NCBI GenBank assembly: GCA_035764005.1
Contig: DASTZZ010000111.1
Span: 96,363 to 160,362, forward strand
From: Terriglobales bacterium
GTDB taxonomy: Bacteria > Acidobacteriota > Terriglobia > Terriglobales > Acidobacteriaceae
DNA: 64,000 nt
Direction: 5' to 3'
In this document: positions 7,123 through 16,275 of the stretch, in pieces
How the letters are laid out: each line of letters starts with the position of its first letter
How positions within the stretch are numbered: position 1 is the first letter of the stretch
Notes under the pieces: model-generated
Database searches by the model: none
Told to the model about the DNA's origin: nothing
The model's input: only the letters and a program-made list of their open reading frames with translations
Program-made: the position numbers and the translations under genes

Positions 7123-8081
7123 AGGCTGACTCCCACACGGTCATGAAGATAGTTCTTGCTGATCAATGCAGAGTCCTTTGGTGTTCGCGAAGGATCGGGA
7201 ACGGCATCAAGTTCAACCACAGCCCAGCCGCGGAAGTTGTTGTCTTCGAGTGCCTTGAAGCTTGCCGCGACATCGACGCGTCCGCGGCCGAGTTCGACGA
7301 AGCGGTAATCGCGCCCGCGCCTTGATTCCTCTTTTGGGATGCTCTCAACATCCTTGATGTGCACGAACAGCAGACGATCTTTGTACTTCTGAATTGCTTT
7401 TACCGGATCGCCGCCACCTTGCACGCAGTGCGCGATATCGAGCTCGAGCTTCACGTAACGCGGGTCGCTCGCATCCATCACGCGATCCATTTCTTCCGGG
7501 CTTTGTCCCAGCGATCCCATGTGATTGTGATATCCAAGCTTCACATCCAGGTCCGCAGAGCGTTTGCCGATTTCCGTGAGCATCCGGCCAAGCTTCTTGT
7601 AGTCGTCGGCGGTGGCTTCGCGTTTGGGACGCATGTCGATCATTTGCAGGTAGAGCCCATGCGCATCATGCATGTACCTGGCATTGGCGCTGTGCTTCGC
7701 AATCTCAGCTTTTTCGTCGGGCGACTCCATATTTATGCTGCCACTCGAGAGCGCGACGAACGTGAGATGGTGCTGGTCAAGCAGTCTGGCTACTTCGTTC
7801 GGGTCGGGAATTTCCTTCACCACATTCGAACGCAGTTGAATGCCCGCATAGCCAAGGGACGCGATGTCATCAATCGCCTGCCGATCGTTACCGCCCCAGG
7901 TAATCGACGCATATCCAATCTTGATATCGGCCGGTGCAGACGAAATCGGAGTGTCAAAATAGGAAAGATCCATCGGCGGATACAGCGGCTCGAACGCGGC
8001 AAGCGCGGGCATCGGCAATGCCGCCACCGCTCCCGCTGCAATGAGCCCGCCTAAAAAATCACGACGCGAAAAAGAAGACAT
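7119..8081 (-). CDS. Tat-exported sugar isomerase/epimerase-like TIM barrel (IolE-like)
   Basis: 320 residues. The signal SFSRRDFLGGLIAAGAVA followed by LPMPALA is a clear Tat leader with a cleavage region near residue 28. The mature part is a xylose-isomerase-like barrel: IKIGYASITWGG, YAGIQLRSNV, KLGYHNHMGSLG, VKLELDIAHCVQGG and LLFVHIKDVE. It resembles inosose dehydratase in layout. It is the first gene of the 8081-5218 run; a GGAGGA ribosome site lies 11 bases before the ATG. Being periplasmic, it may work with the exported oxidoreductase at 3801-5051 on a glycoside taken in by the nearby TonB-dependent receptor. The reaction is inferred only. Confidence 0.88.
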   Translation of the reverse strand: MSSFSRRDFLGGLIAAGAVAALPMPALAAFEPLYPPMDLSYFDTPISSAPADIKIGYASITWGGNDRQAIDDIASLGYAGIQLRSNVVKEIPDPNEVARLLDQHHLTFVALSSGSINMESPDEKAEIAKHSANARYMHDAHGLYLQMIDMRPKREATADDYKKLGRMLTEIGKRSADLDVKLGYHNHMGSLGQSPEEMDRVMDASDPRYVKLELDIAHCVQGGGDPVKAIQKYKDRLLFVHIKDVESIPKEESRRGRDYRFVELGRGRVDVAASFKALEDNNFRGWAVVELDAVPDPSRTPKDSALISKNYLHDRVGVSL

Positions 8082-8221
8082 TCTTCTACAGTCCTCCTCG
8101 GAACCTTATGACCAACCAACAACGATACCGCTCCAGCTCTGCTGAAGTCTATTTCGTCCCAGCAGCGACACGTGGCAGACGATTTGGATCGATTCGAATC
8201 AAGTTTGTCGGTTTGCAGCGC

Positions 8222-8263
8222 GAAAAAGACAACGACCGAGACAGCTCATCGCCGTCTCGGTCG
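8222..8263 (-). terminator. Rho-independent terminator of the TonB-dependent receptor gene
   Basis: 10-bp inverted repeat CGACCGAGAC (8233-8242) and GTCTCGGTCG (8254-8263). Read on the minus strand it is followed by TTGTCTTTTT. It begins 10 bp after the receptor stop codon. Confidence 0.82.
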
Positions 8264-8272
8264 CGACTTGTT

Positions 8273-11200
8273 TTAGAAGGTGAACTTCGCGCTCAACTCC
8301 AGCACGCGATTTCCATCACCGACCGCGCCGTTTTGGTCACCAGTTCCTGTGATACGGCCGTAAGTTGATGACGTGATGCTCACGCTGGGATTACTGAAAT
8401 GCGGCGTGTTGGTGATGCTGAATGCCTCAGCCCTAAACTCGAATCCCATCCTCTCCTTGACTGGAAACTTGCGGGACAAGGATGCGTCGAGATTGAAGTA
8501 GCCAGGGCCGGAGAACTGATAGCGGCGCATATTGCCGAGTACGCCGTTGCCTTGCGGTTGAACGAAAGCAGTAGTGTCGAACCATAGATTAGTGTCGACT
8601 CCACCTAGTACATGGAAGGGAGCGACCTGGTTCGGATACTGCGTCGATCCCGGCGCGTTGAGAGCTTTGCCATCCGCAGTGAAGTGCAGCGGGGTGCCGC
8701 TCATGCGCGTCAGGACTCCACTGATCCCCCAACCACCGAGAATCCAGCTTGCCGGACCGGAGTTGAGGAATTTCTTGTTTTTGCCGAACGGCAGCTCATA
8801 GACGTAGCTTTGGACAAAAACATGCGCTCGATTACGGCTTGTGACGGTGTAGTTGCGCTGGAAATCAAGGTAGTTGTCAGGGCTGCCATCATCGGCGCCC
8901 ATATCGGACCGATAAGCGAGCGCTTTTGACCAAGTGTATGAAGTCGTCAGCAGGAAGCCGTTCTTGAACTTCCTGTCAAGGCGAGCTTGCAGCGCATTGT
9001 AGTTAGAAACAGTGGGCTTGAACAGGAAAGTCGTGGTTGCAGTACGGCCGTACTGCACACAGAGCGCTTCGACCGTGCAAGTGTTCGTGAGCCCACTAGA
9101 ATTGACTGCCGGTGTGAGCGCAGCATTCAGGTTGTAAGCAACTGGAATTTTCACTCCATGATTGCCAACATACGCCAAGTCCATCACAAAGTTTGCAGGC
9201 AGGGCCCGCTGAATTGAGAGGTTATAGGACTCGACGTAGGGCTCCTGGAAGTGCTTGTCGACGACGTTGTACGGATCGCCGTTGCTCGGAGTCACAGTTC
9301 CATCGCTGGCGATGGCAACCGTACTCGGCGCTGGAAATCCATTCGGGAAAGTTCCCAGCAGGCCATTACTGAAAAAGGGGAACGCGAAACTGTTCGCTTG
9401 ATTGGTGCCCTGATTCTGTCTTTCTGGGAAGTTAAACGCGTACTGATTATTAGTAAACGGCTCGTAGCTGATTCCAAAGCCGCCGCGGATGACAGTTTGC
9501 TCGCTAAGGCGATAAGCAAGACCCACACGCGGAGCGAAATACTTGTAGTAAGTTTCGCGGCCAAGATTCAGAGGATTGCCATCGATACCTGCAAGCACGA
9601 GCCGATTAATCGAAGGATCATAATTGGAGTACCGACCGGGACGGCTCGGAGTTGCCGGCAGATAGAGCTCCCATCGCAAGCCGGCATCGATGGTTAATTT
9701 CGGTGTGGCATGCCATGTGTCCTGACCGAAGAAGAATGCCTCGGTCTCACGCCACGAGCCGGATACCAGAGAAATATCGCGGCCTACCTGCGTGGGTGCA
9801 TCGATCAGGAATGCAGCGAAGTTGTTGGCTTGCGTAGAACTACACGCTTTGCCTGAGCAACTGGTATCCCCATTGAGCGACGTGGTGCCCGTACCAAAAG
9901 TGAAGTGTCCGCGAGGTCCGAAGGTCTGCGCCTGGACTAGATCATCACGAAGGCGGCGAATATCAGCGCCCCACTTGAACGTGTGATTGCCGCTGATCTT
10001 CGTCCAGTTGTTGACGACGTCGATGTTGGTCTCGCCGCGATCCCATGGCTGGGAAGCCGAGTATCCGACAAAGGGATTGCCGAACCCGTTTTGAATTTCC
10101 ACCTGCGTCAGACCGCTGGTGAACGCATCCAAGTTCGCGCCCGGAATGCCCAGGGCAGTAGTTGCCGTTGAGCCGTGATCTGAAGTGACAGCGATATTCC
10201 GATAGTGGCTGATTCCCGCGCGGGTCTCCATCACGAGAGTCGGAGAGAAGATGTGCGTTTCGTTAATCGCTCCGCTCTGTTCGTGTTGGTTACCCGGACC
10301 CTGGAATCCGATCGGGCCACCAGCAAGTCCAAACATCGGCTGCTGGAACGGGTTCTGCACGGCGCGGCTGAAGCGAAACGCGAGTCGATCTTTCTGGCTG
10401 AAGTTGTGATCGATCTTTGTATCGAACGACCAACTGTCTTTCCTGAATTGAGTGTTTTCCTGATAGTTGCTGGTAAGTCCCGGAAGATTCGTGTGCGGAA
10501 CGAGTGCAAGAATCTTCAGCGAGATCGGATCCATCATTGCGAGTGGAACTATGTTGGTACACGTTGGAGCTCCGGTGCACGCCGGATTGTAAGCATCTAC
10601 GAGCCCGTTCCGCCCCTGGATGGTTGCTGTCCCAGGAGTGGATGAGGCGAAAATCGCCGCTCGCCCTGTTCCGTCCGCATTTCCCGTGAAGGGATTATAA
10701 ATATTCGATTTGCCGGACGTTATCGCCGCTCGTACGTCTCCATTGCGGAACGCATCGTTCGGCAACTGCGTGAGCTGGAACTGACCGCGGATGTCGTTGA
10801 TCCGGAGCAGGTCGAAGAAGAAGAACGTTTTGTCCTTGATGATCGGGCCGCCAATGGTTCCACCGTAGTAGTTGAAAGTCGTACGCGGTACAGAACCTGC
10901 TCGCTGAAAATAGGTGCGCGCTTGCAGAGCGCTGATGCGGTTGAATTCATACAACGAGCCGTGAAAATTGTTTGTGCCCGACTTCAGAATCACATTCGTG
11001 ACTGCCCCGCCTGCGCGCCCGAACTCCGCCGCGTAATTGCTTGTCGTGACATCGACGGTCTGAATCGCCTCGGCCGGAGGAACGTAGATCTGAAGGAGGC
11101 CGGTACGTTCGTCGTCGTTCACGCCTTCAATTGCAAGCTGGTTGAACTCTCGCGATTGTCCGTTGACCTCGACGGAAAGCGTGTCCTGCGGGTTGAAGAA

Positions 11201-11734
11201 CTCTGAGTGATCTCGGTGTGGTTTGTCGGTACCAGGAATCAACGCAAGAAAATTCTGGAAATTCCTATTAGCGCCACCCACCGGCAATTGCTCCAATTGC
11301 GTGGTCTCGATGTTTTGGCTCACGTCCGCGCGATCGGTCTTGAGCAGAGGCACCGCTCCCGTGACTTCCACGGTTTCGGTGACAGCACCTAACTCCATCG
11401 TCATGTCCACACGGACGCTCTGGTTGACGTCGAGGCGCACACCAGTTCTCGTCACTTTCTTGAAACCGTGGGCTTCGGAGGTCACGTCGTAGTTGCCAGG
11501 CGGAAGATTCGGGATAACGTAGTTTCCGCTGGCGTTGGTTTCAGTCGTGTGGGGAATCCCGGTGCCCTGCTCGGTAACAGTGACCTTTGCGGCTGGCACC
11601 ACGGCGCCTGATGAATCAGTCAACGTGCCAAGCAGTGTGCCGTTCACGGCTTGACCGAACATTGTGGTTGCGGAAAGCACTAACACGCACGCAACTAGAT
11701 TTAGAACTGTACGGGCTCTCTTACTGGCGGACAT
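8273..11734 (-). CDS. Oar-like TonB-dependent receptor with carboxypeptidase-regulatory-like N-terminal domain
   Basis: 1153 residues from ATG 11734, chosen because GGAGGAG lies directly upstream and a signal peptide follows (MSASKRARTVLNL to FGQA). Next comes a carboxypeptidase-regulatory-like beta-sandwich (NGTLLGTLTDSSGAVVPAAK, ETNASGNYVIPNLPPG, about 32-115), then a plug domain (VPLLKTDRADVSQNIETT, GQSREFNQLAIEGVND, YAAEFGRAGGAVTNVILKSG) and a long beta-barrel ending LELSAKFTF with the terminal aromatic typical of outer-membrane proteins. The Oar-type receptors that are so numerous in acidobacteria are thought to import oligosaccharides or peptides using TonB energy; a tonB gene lies at 57932-59053. 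Next to the sugar cluster, a carbohydrate substrate is likely. Confidence 0.93.
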   Translation of the reverse strand: MSASKRARTVLNLVACVLVLSATTMFGQAVNGTLLGTLTDSSGAVVPAAKVTVTEQGTGIPHTTETNASGNYVIPNLPPGNYDVTSEAHGFKKVTRTGVRLDVNQSVRVDMTMELGAVTETVEVTGAVPLLKTDRADVSQNIETTQLEQLPVGGANRNFQNFLALIPGTDKPHRDHSEFFNPQDTLSVEVNGQSREFNQLAIEGVNDDERTGLLQIYVPPAEAIQTVDVTTSNYAAEFGRAGGAVTNVILKSGTNNFHGSLYEFNRISALQARTYFQRAGSVPRTTFNYYGGTIGGPIIKDKTFFFFDLLRINDIRGQFQLTQLPNDAFRNGDVRAAITSGKSNIYNPFTGNADGTGRAAIFASSTPGTATIQGRNGLVDAYNPACTGAPTCTNIVPLAMMDPISLKILALVPHTNLPGLTSNYQENTQFRKDSWSFDTKIDHNFSQKDRLAFRFSRAVQNPFQQPMFGLAGGPIGFQGPGNQHEQSGAINETHIFSPTLVMETRAGISHYRNIAVTSDHGSTATTALGIPGANLDAFTSGLTQVEIQNGFGNPFVGYSASQPWDRGETNIDVVNNWTKISGNHTFKWGADIRRLRDDLVQAQTFGPRGHFTFGTGTTSLNGDTSCSGKACSSTQANNFAAFLIDAPTQVGRDISLVSGSWRETEAFFFGQDTWHATPKLTIDAGLRWELYLPATPSRPGRYSNYDPSINRLVLAGIDGNPLNLGRETYYKYFAPRVGLAYRLSEQTVIRGGFGISYEPFTNNQYAFNFPERQNQGTNQANSFAFPFFSNGLLGTFPNGFPAPSTVAIASDGTVTPSNGDPYNVVDKHFQEPYVESYNLSIQRALPANFVMDLAYVGNHGVKIPVAYNLNAALTPAVNSSGLTNTCTVEALCVQYGRTATTTFLFKPTVSNYNALQARLDRKFKNGFLLTTSYTWSKALAYRSDMGADDGSPDNYLDFQRNYTVTSRNRAHVFVQSYVYELPFGKNKKFLNSGPASWILGGWGISGVLTRMSGTPLHFTADGKALNAPGSTQYPNQVAPFHVLGGVDTNLWFDTTAFVQPQGNGVLGNMRRYQFSGPGYFNLDASLSRKFPVKERMGFEFRAEAFSITNTPHFSNPSVSITSSTYGRITGTGDQNGAVGDGNRVLELSAKFTF

Positions 11735-11889
11735 CTCTCCTCCTGGCCGTTTTGTACAGCGAAAAACAGAGTTGTTTAGGCGAACCGCATGTTGACTGAC
11801 AACTGCAGCCACTGTCAAGACGGGCAAGACAATCGATTTAGCAAAAGCAAACGATGAAGTGGATCGGGTGATGGGATGATCGCATGAGA

Positions 11890-12046
11890 AGCCGAAAACC
11901 CGACGCGGATTGCGCGGATGGGACGCGGATCAACGCGGAAAATTTTGCTCGGCTTCGTTCCCCGCAAAGATATTTCGTACCAGGCCTAATCTGATTTTCC
12001 GCGTCTATCCGCGTCCCATCCGCGCAATCCGCGTCAGGTTTTCGCT
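11890..12046. repeat. Long imperfect palindrome in the receptor upstream region
   Basis: The gap 11735-12058 contains no gene. Left arm from about 11893 (GACGCGGATTGCGCGGATGG, then GACGCGGAT) is repeated inverted from about 11993 (TTTTCCGCGTC, ATCCGCGTCCCATCCGCGC, then AATCCGCGTC). The central ~50 bp do not pair. The GCGGAT/ATCCGC hexamer repeats within each arm. The receptor promoter probably lies in the remaining ~150 bp before 11735. Confidence 0.8.
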
Positions 12047-12058
12047 GCACTCTCTCGT

Positions 12059-12475
12059 CTAGCCCATTTCGCCTATTGCAACCACGAAATAGTTTGCGGG
12101 ACTATCGCCGACGTTCTTAATCCCGTGCAGATCATTTCCCGTAGCTAATCCCACGCCGCCCGGACCAAGGCGATGCGTCTGACCATTGATATTCAGTTCC
12201 ACGGTGCCTTCACGGATAAGCCAGAACTCGCTGTGCTTGTGACGGTGCGGTGCGTGGGGCATCGATCCGGGAGCGAGCGTCGTTTCGTGTACCTCGACGT
12301 GCTCACCGGTTGAAAGCTTGCCGTTCACGACAGGACGCGTGGTGTGTCCGTCGCCTTGTTTCTTCTGAAGCTCGTCAAAAGGAAAAGTGGTGGAAGTGAG
12401 AGTCTGATCGTTCGCTGCCCAGGAACTGGCCAGGGCGAGTAACGGCATTGCCACGCACAACTCACGGCGATTCAT
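12059..12475 (-). CDS. Small exported cupin-domain protein
   Basis: 138 residues. The N-terminus MNRRELCVAMPLLALASSWA is a signal sequence. The mature part is a single cupin barrel: motif 1 APHRHKHSEFWLIREGTVEL supplies His and Glu metal ligands and motif 2 is GPGGVGLATGNDLHGIKNVG. An AAGGAG ribosome site lies 9 bases before the ATG. Cupins of this size bind a metal and act as isomerases, dioxygenases or sugar binders; the function here is unknown. It lies between the receptor and the two carboxypeptidase-regulatory-domain genes on the same strand. Confidence 0.85.
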   Translation of the reverse strand: MNRRELCVAMPLLALASSWAANDQTLTSTTFPFDELQKKQGDGHTTRPVVNGKLSTGEHVEVHETTLAPGSMPHAPHRHKHSEFWLIREGTVELNINGQTHRLGPGGVGLATGNDLHGIKNVGDSPANYFVVAIGEMG

Positions 12476-12599
12476 CGTTCGCGTTCTCCTTGTATGGATT
12501 CTGTCGCGAAATCAAGTTTGCCCATCGGGATTGAGCTCAATGGTGCGCACATTGTAATCGGGACACTCCGACAGTTCGCGTAATGAGGCGATGTAGCAC

Positions 12600-14216
12600 T
12601 CACCGAGCGGCGACTTTGATGTCGAGCGTCTGCTTGCCGCCGATCTGCACTGGCGTGCCGTGCGCGAGATAAGGACGCAGCACATCCGGCGAGCCCCACT
12701 CCAAATCCCATCCATTGCGAATGGCAATTATCGTGTACCGTCCAGGAACGACGTCAGGCAGCATAAACGTTCCGTCGCTGTCGCTTTGATCGCGACGAAA
12801 AAGGCTGGCATTATCGGAAATATCCTCCGGTACGAGCACGACCATTGCGCCAGGAAGTGGCTTGTCACCATTCATGACAATGCCGTTGATCGTGCCTACG
12901 CCTTTCGATGCGACAATCGAAAGCTCAATCGGCTGCGCGCCTGTAATTTCAATCGTGCGTCCGCTCACGCGCGCGCCGGTAGCGGAGAGGCTGCGAATCG
13001 CGTATCCCGGAGCGTTCGCGAGCATAGCTACGTATCGACCAGAAACTTCCGGCTGCACGTTGAACTCTCCGCGTTCATTCACGCGCGCTCCCATCGAATT
13101 GCCGGAGCCGAGGTCGCGAAATTGGAGAAACGCATTCTGGGGAGGCGTGTCGTCGAACTTCACTACTCCATGAACCCCCTCAAGATTTGCGCCAGCAGAC
13201 ACATCGATATCGCCACTCTGCTGAACATTAAGGCTTTGCCTCTGGTTGGTAGGGCCAGTGGGATCGAAATGATGAAGATTGAAATCGTAGTTACCCGGAG
13301 CGATCCCGGAGATCTCCATCTCGCCCTGCTCGTAAACAATATTCGCCTGCTGAAATCCAACCGGCTGCCCAAAGGCAATCTGCCGGAAGCTTGGCTGCGC
13401 AGGTGGCTGGTTCCCTTCTCCGCTGCCCTGCCGAATTGTTAGATGTAGTGATTGCACTGGCGTGAGACTAAAGTCGGCGCTGATGCGATCGCCTGCGCGC
13501 AACACGATCGCTCCCGCTTCATCCGCGTCCATTGTTCCTGGGTAATAGACGAGTGGATAAGCAACATCCAGCGCGGGATCAATCTCAGTCGCGTGCTGAT
13601 TGAATCCACTACGCCGATATCCACCCTGGAAGTAGCGGCGATACCACGGCTGCGCCGAAACGACCAGGTAGTAAGTCCCCGGTCCCAGATGCCCAAAACG
13701 GTACTCGCCGAGATCATCGGTAGCGGAGAGCCCTCGACGCTCAGTCGTAGAGCGCCCCATATCGTTCCGTTTTTGGAACAACCACACCTGAGCGTCACGG
13801 ACTGGTTCGTTATGCTCGTCGAGAACGCGTCCGGTAATCGCACTCATCGGACGCATGCGGAAAACGATGCCGGTAGAAACCTTTTCTGGACCAACCACAA
13901 TTGCGGTGCTGAAGCCCTCGTGCTGATCAAACGACTGAAAGAGAAATCCTGGAGCCTGTGCGCCGAGGTTGTACTTTCCGGGGGTAACGTTATGAAAGAT
14001 GAAGGAGCCGTCCGTACCCACTTCCGATCGCCGCGGCTGGTCTGCTTCACGCGAAGCCCTCAGCTGCACGAAGGCGTTGTGGACAACTTCTCCCGAAGCC
14101 CAATTCACCAGAGTGCCACTCACCTCAAATTGCCCCCCGGACGCACTCGCCGCCTGCTTCGCTCGTGCGCACGTTGCTAAGCAAAGAAAAGCGAGAATGG
14201 AACCGATGAGCTTCAT
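12600..14216 (-). CDS. Secreted protein with several carboxypeptidase-regulatory-like domains
   Basis: 538 residues with signal peptide (MKLIGSILAFLCLATCARA). Several beta-sandwich repeats of the carboxypeptidase-D regulatory type can be recognised: FEVSGTLVNWASGEVVHNAF with TDGSFIFHNVTPGKYNL (about 30-95), AITGRVLDEHNEPVRDAQVW with GEYRFGHLGPGTYYLV (about 120-190), and a last one with INGIVMNGDKPLPGAMVVLV and DGTFMLPDVVPGRYTI near the C-terminus. These domains appear in surface proteins; no enzyme domain is seen. Its start overlaps the stop of the paralogous upstream gene by 4 bp, so the two form an operon. Confidence 0.82.
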   Translation of the reverse strand: MKLIGSILAFLCLATCARAKQAASASGGQFEVSGTLVNWASGEVVHNAFVQLRASREADQPRRSEVGTDGSFIFHNVTPGKYNLGAQAPGFLFQSFDQHEGFSTAIVVGPEKVSTGIVFRMRPMSAITGRVLDEHNEPVRDAQVWLFQKRNDMGRSTTERRGLSATDDLGEYRFGHLGPGTYYLVVSAQPWYRRYFQGGYRRSGFNQHATEIDPALDVAYPLVYYPGTMDADEAGAIVLRAGDRISADFSLTPVQSLHLTIRQGSGEGNQPPAQPSFRQIAFGQPVGFQQANIVYEQGEMEISGIAPGNYDFNLHHFDPTGPTNQRQSLNVQQSGDIDVSAGANLEGVHGVVKFDDTPPQNAFLQFRDLGSGNSMGARVNERGEFNVQPEVSGRYVAMLANAPGYAIRSLSATGARVSGRTIEITGAQPIELSIVASKGVGTINGIVMNGDKPLPGAMVVLVPEDISDNASLFRRDQSDSDGTFMLPDVVPGRYTIIAIRNGWDLEWGSPDVLRPYLAHGTPVQIGGKQTLDIKVAAR

Positions 14217-15880
14217 GGCGTGGGGTGAATCACATCTAGGGTTACCCGAGCCTGCTCTTCGGGACTCAAAGTAATGTGAGCCGCGTGCGAGAGATAGGCG
14301 CTCAGTGCTTCCCGATTGCGATATTCGATTCCATCCAGGCGATCGAAGGCCAAGACGTCATAACTGCCCGGAGCCAGCCCCTGCACGTGAAACTTTCCTG
14401 ACGGATTGAAGAATAGCTGTCGCGGCGCAGATTGGGTCGCGCCTTCGGGAACCATCAGGACTACGCCCATCTGGCCAGGTGTGGAGTTCTGCACATTCCC
14501 ATCTACGGAAGCAGCATCGTCGCGCAACAAAACCTCAATCGGCTGTGGATCGGAACCTTCAGCGACGACCAACGGCTGCGAAAGCAAATCCAGTCCACCG
14601 CTCGTCATGGACGCCACGTAAGAGGAGCCGTTCCCTTCTGCCTCAACGTCGTAAGTTCCCGGCTCCAGCCCGCGAATCATTGCCGGCGCGTCCTGGCCCT
14701 CGCGATTGGCCGAAAACTGCTGAAACGGCGGCTTACGGGAGATGAGCCAAACGCGTCCCAGGAATGACGCCGCGAACGAACGGCGACCTGAACCGCCGCC
14801 CACAAATCCCAACCCACCAGGTACACGTTGCGACGATTCCGGCTTGGTAAAGTCCGTTTGGTACTCGACCGGAATCGAGAGCGTGCGCGATACACCAACA
14901 TGCAGTTCGGGAATGTTGCCGGTTACTTGAATGGGAACGTCAGCAAAAAGCTGCTCACCCTCGGGGCTTCGTCCGTTGAATCGCAGCCGATATGAGCCGG
15001 CCGGAACAGGAAATGCCTGAAACCGACCTGTCCGGTGATCGTAGCGAACACCTACATCCACGTGATCGCCATCGACATCCGACAAATATAGCCCACCATT
15101 GTCGGTGCCGCCGGCGATCATTCCCGAAATGCGATACGCGGGCACACGCCTCACTCCAAAATCTACACTCGCGTGCTGGCCGGGTGCGAGTCGCAGCGGA
15201 GTGGCAGCGCCCATTTCGCGCACGCCCGGATAGTACTGCGCCGGGACGACTTCAAACTTTCCTGTGTCGCTCTGCTCTTCGCCAATCGGACGCGCACGAT
15301 TGTTCGGTCCCGCTTCGACGTAATAAGTTCCCGGCCGCAGATCTGCAATGCGGAAGTTTCCGTCTTCGTCGGTTTGGCGATGTCCGAACTGCTGCCATAC
15401 GCGGCGTCCATTCATGATCTGGCTGAAACGCAGGCGCACAGGAACACCGCTGACCGGCTCGCCTTCAGGATTCTCCACGTGTCCGCTGATTACTGCTTCG
15501 GGCACGAGTTGGATGGTGATGCTGGTGGGATGATCGGACAACGTTGCCATGAACGGTGTGCGAGCTTCGCCAATCTCATTCGAGCCAAAAAATCCTGGCT
15601 TATGCGCCTGGACGCTAACCGATGGAGAGCTCAGATGATCGAACTCGAAATTCCCATTCTGGTCTGCGAGTTTTGCGCTCTGGTCGGCCTGAACAAGGGC
15701 ATAGGGAATTGGTGCGCCCGTGAATGAATTTACGACCGTGCCGGTGAGGACGTAAGCAGGAGGAGTTTGCTGATTGTCCCCGAAGCCTTGAGCTTCGGCA
15801 CGAGACAAAAGAGCTGCGAGCGCCGCAATCAGTACAGCACAACCAACCCAGAAACGACCCCGGGCAACACAACACCGCAT
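14213..15880 (-). CDS. Secreted protein with several carboxypeptidase-regulatory-like domains (paralogue)
   Basis: 555 residues. A basic stretch and hydrophobic core (VGCAVLIAALAALLSRAEAQ) form the signal peptide. Repeats: YVLTGTVVNSFTGAPIPYAL with DQNGNFEFDHL, VISGHVENPEGEPVSGVPV with EDGNFRIADLRPGTYYV, and two weaker ones. It is built like the downstream gene, to which it is joined by a 4-bp ATGA overlap, suggesting a tandem duplication. No catalytic residues are recognisable. It is likely periplasmic or surface-attached. Confidence 0.82.
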   Translation of the reverse strand: MRCCVARGRFWVGCAVLIAALAALLSRAEAQGFGDNQQTPPAYVLTGTVVNSFTGAPIPYALVQADQSAKLADQNGNFEFDHLSSPSVSVQAHKPGFFGSNEIGEARTPFMATLSDHPTSITIQLVPEAVISGHVENPEGEPVSGVPVRLRFSQIMNGRRVWQQFGHRQTDEDGNFRIADLRPGTYYVEAGPNNRARPIGEEQSDTGKFEVVPAQYYPGVREMGAATPLRLAPGQHASVDFGVRRVPAYRISGMIAGGTDNGGLYLSDVDGDHVDVGVRYDHRTGRFQAFPVPAGSYRLRFNGRSPEGEQLFADVPIQVTGNIPELHVGVSRTLSIPVEYQTDFTKPESSQRVPGGLGFVGGGSGRRSFAASFLGRVWLISRKPPFQQFSANREGQDAPAMIRGLEPGTYDVEAEGNGSSYVASMTSGGLDLLSQPLVVAEGSDPQPIEVLLRDDAASVDGNVQNSTPGQMGVVLMVPEGATQSAPRQLFFNPSGKFHVQGLAPGSYDVLAFDRLDGIEYRNREALSAYLSHAAHITLSPEEQARVTLDVIHPTP

Positions 15881-15957
15881 GCGAATAAAGCTAGCTGAGA
15901 GTTCCTGCTCAAGGCAAGCGGAACGCCGTGCGGGTGGAACCCTCCGACTACGGGGTG

Positions 15958-16244
15958 GGAGCCCCCGACTTGAGTCGGGGGCGCACGGCGCTAAGCCGTG
16001 CGTCTTCGTCGTGCAATTAAGAGCTGCGCTTAGCGCTGGTCCATGCGCGAAGCGCGCTTGTGGTCAGACTCCTTCATCGCGGCACTTGCAGGACGAAAAC
16101 GAAGCTCACTCCCAGATTGTCGTGTTTCATTGGCGAGATCAAATGCGCGCGTCGCGCGTCGGCCAGCGCTAAAGCGCGGTTTTCACTGGCCTCCGATAGA
16201 CGCACGGCTGCGCCGTGCGCCCCCGACTCAACTCGGGGGCTTCC
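15958..16244. repeat. Composite multi-hairpin element with two inverted halves
   Basis: The gap 15881-16275 has no gene. Left half (15958-16012): hairpin GCCCCCGACT/AGTCGGGGGC, then GCACGGC/GCCGTGC. Right half (16198-16243) carries the same two hairpins in inverted order and orientation. Together they frame about 190 bp that itself contains GCGC-rich stems such as GCGCTTAGCGC. It may fold as a four-way structure behind the Asp-box gene. It lies between two same-strand genes, so it may also end transcription. Confidence 0.82.
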
Positions 16245-16275
16245 GCCCAAACCACGACTCGAACCTGAAACATCT

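Noticed and set aside
5878..7146. 422-codon plus-strand open frame
   Set aside because: Antisense to three genuine genes with family motifs; no domain in the plus-strand translation.
8190..8215. tRNA T-loop-like sequence GATTCGAATC
   Set aside because: No matching acceptor stem, anticodon arm or CCA-proximal stem around it.
12660..13442. 260-codon plus-strand open frame
   Set aside because: It is antisense to a carboxypeptidase-regulatory-domain gene; its composition reflects codon bias of the real strand.
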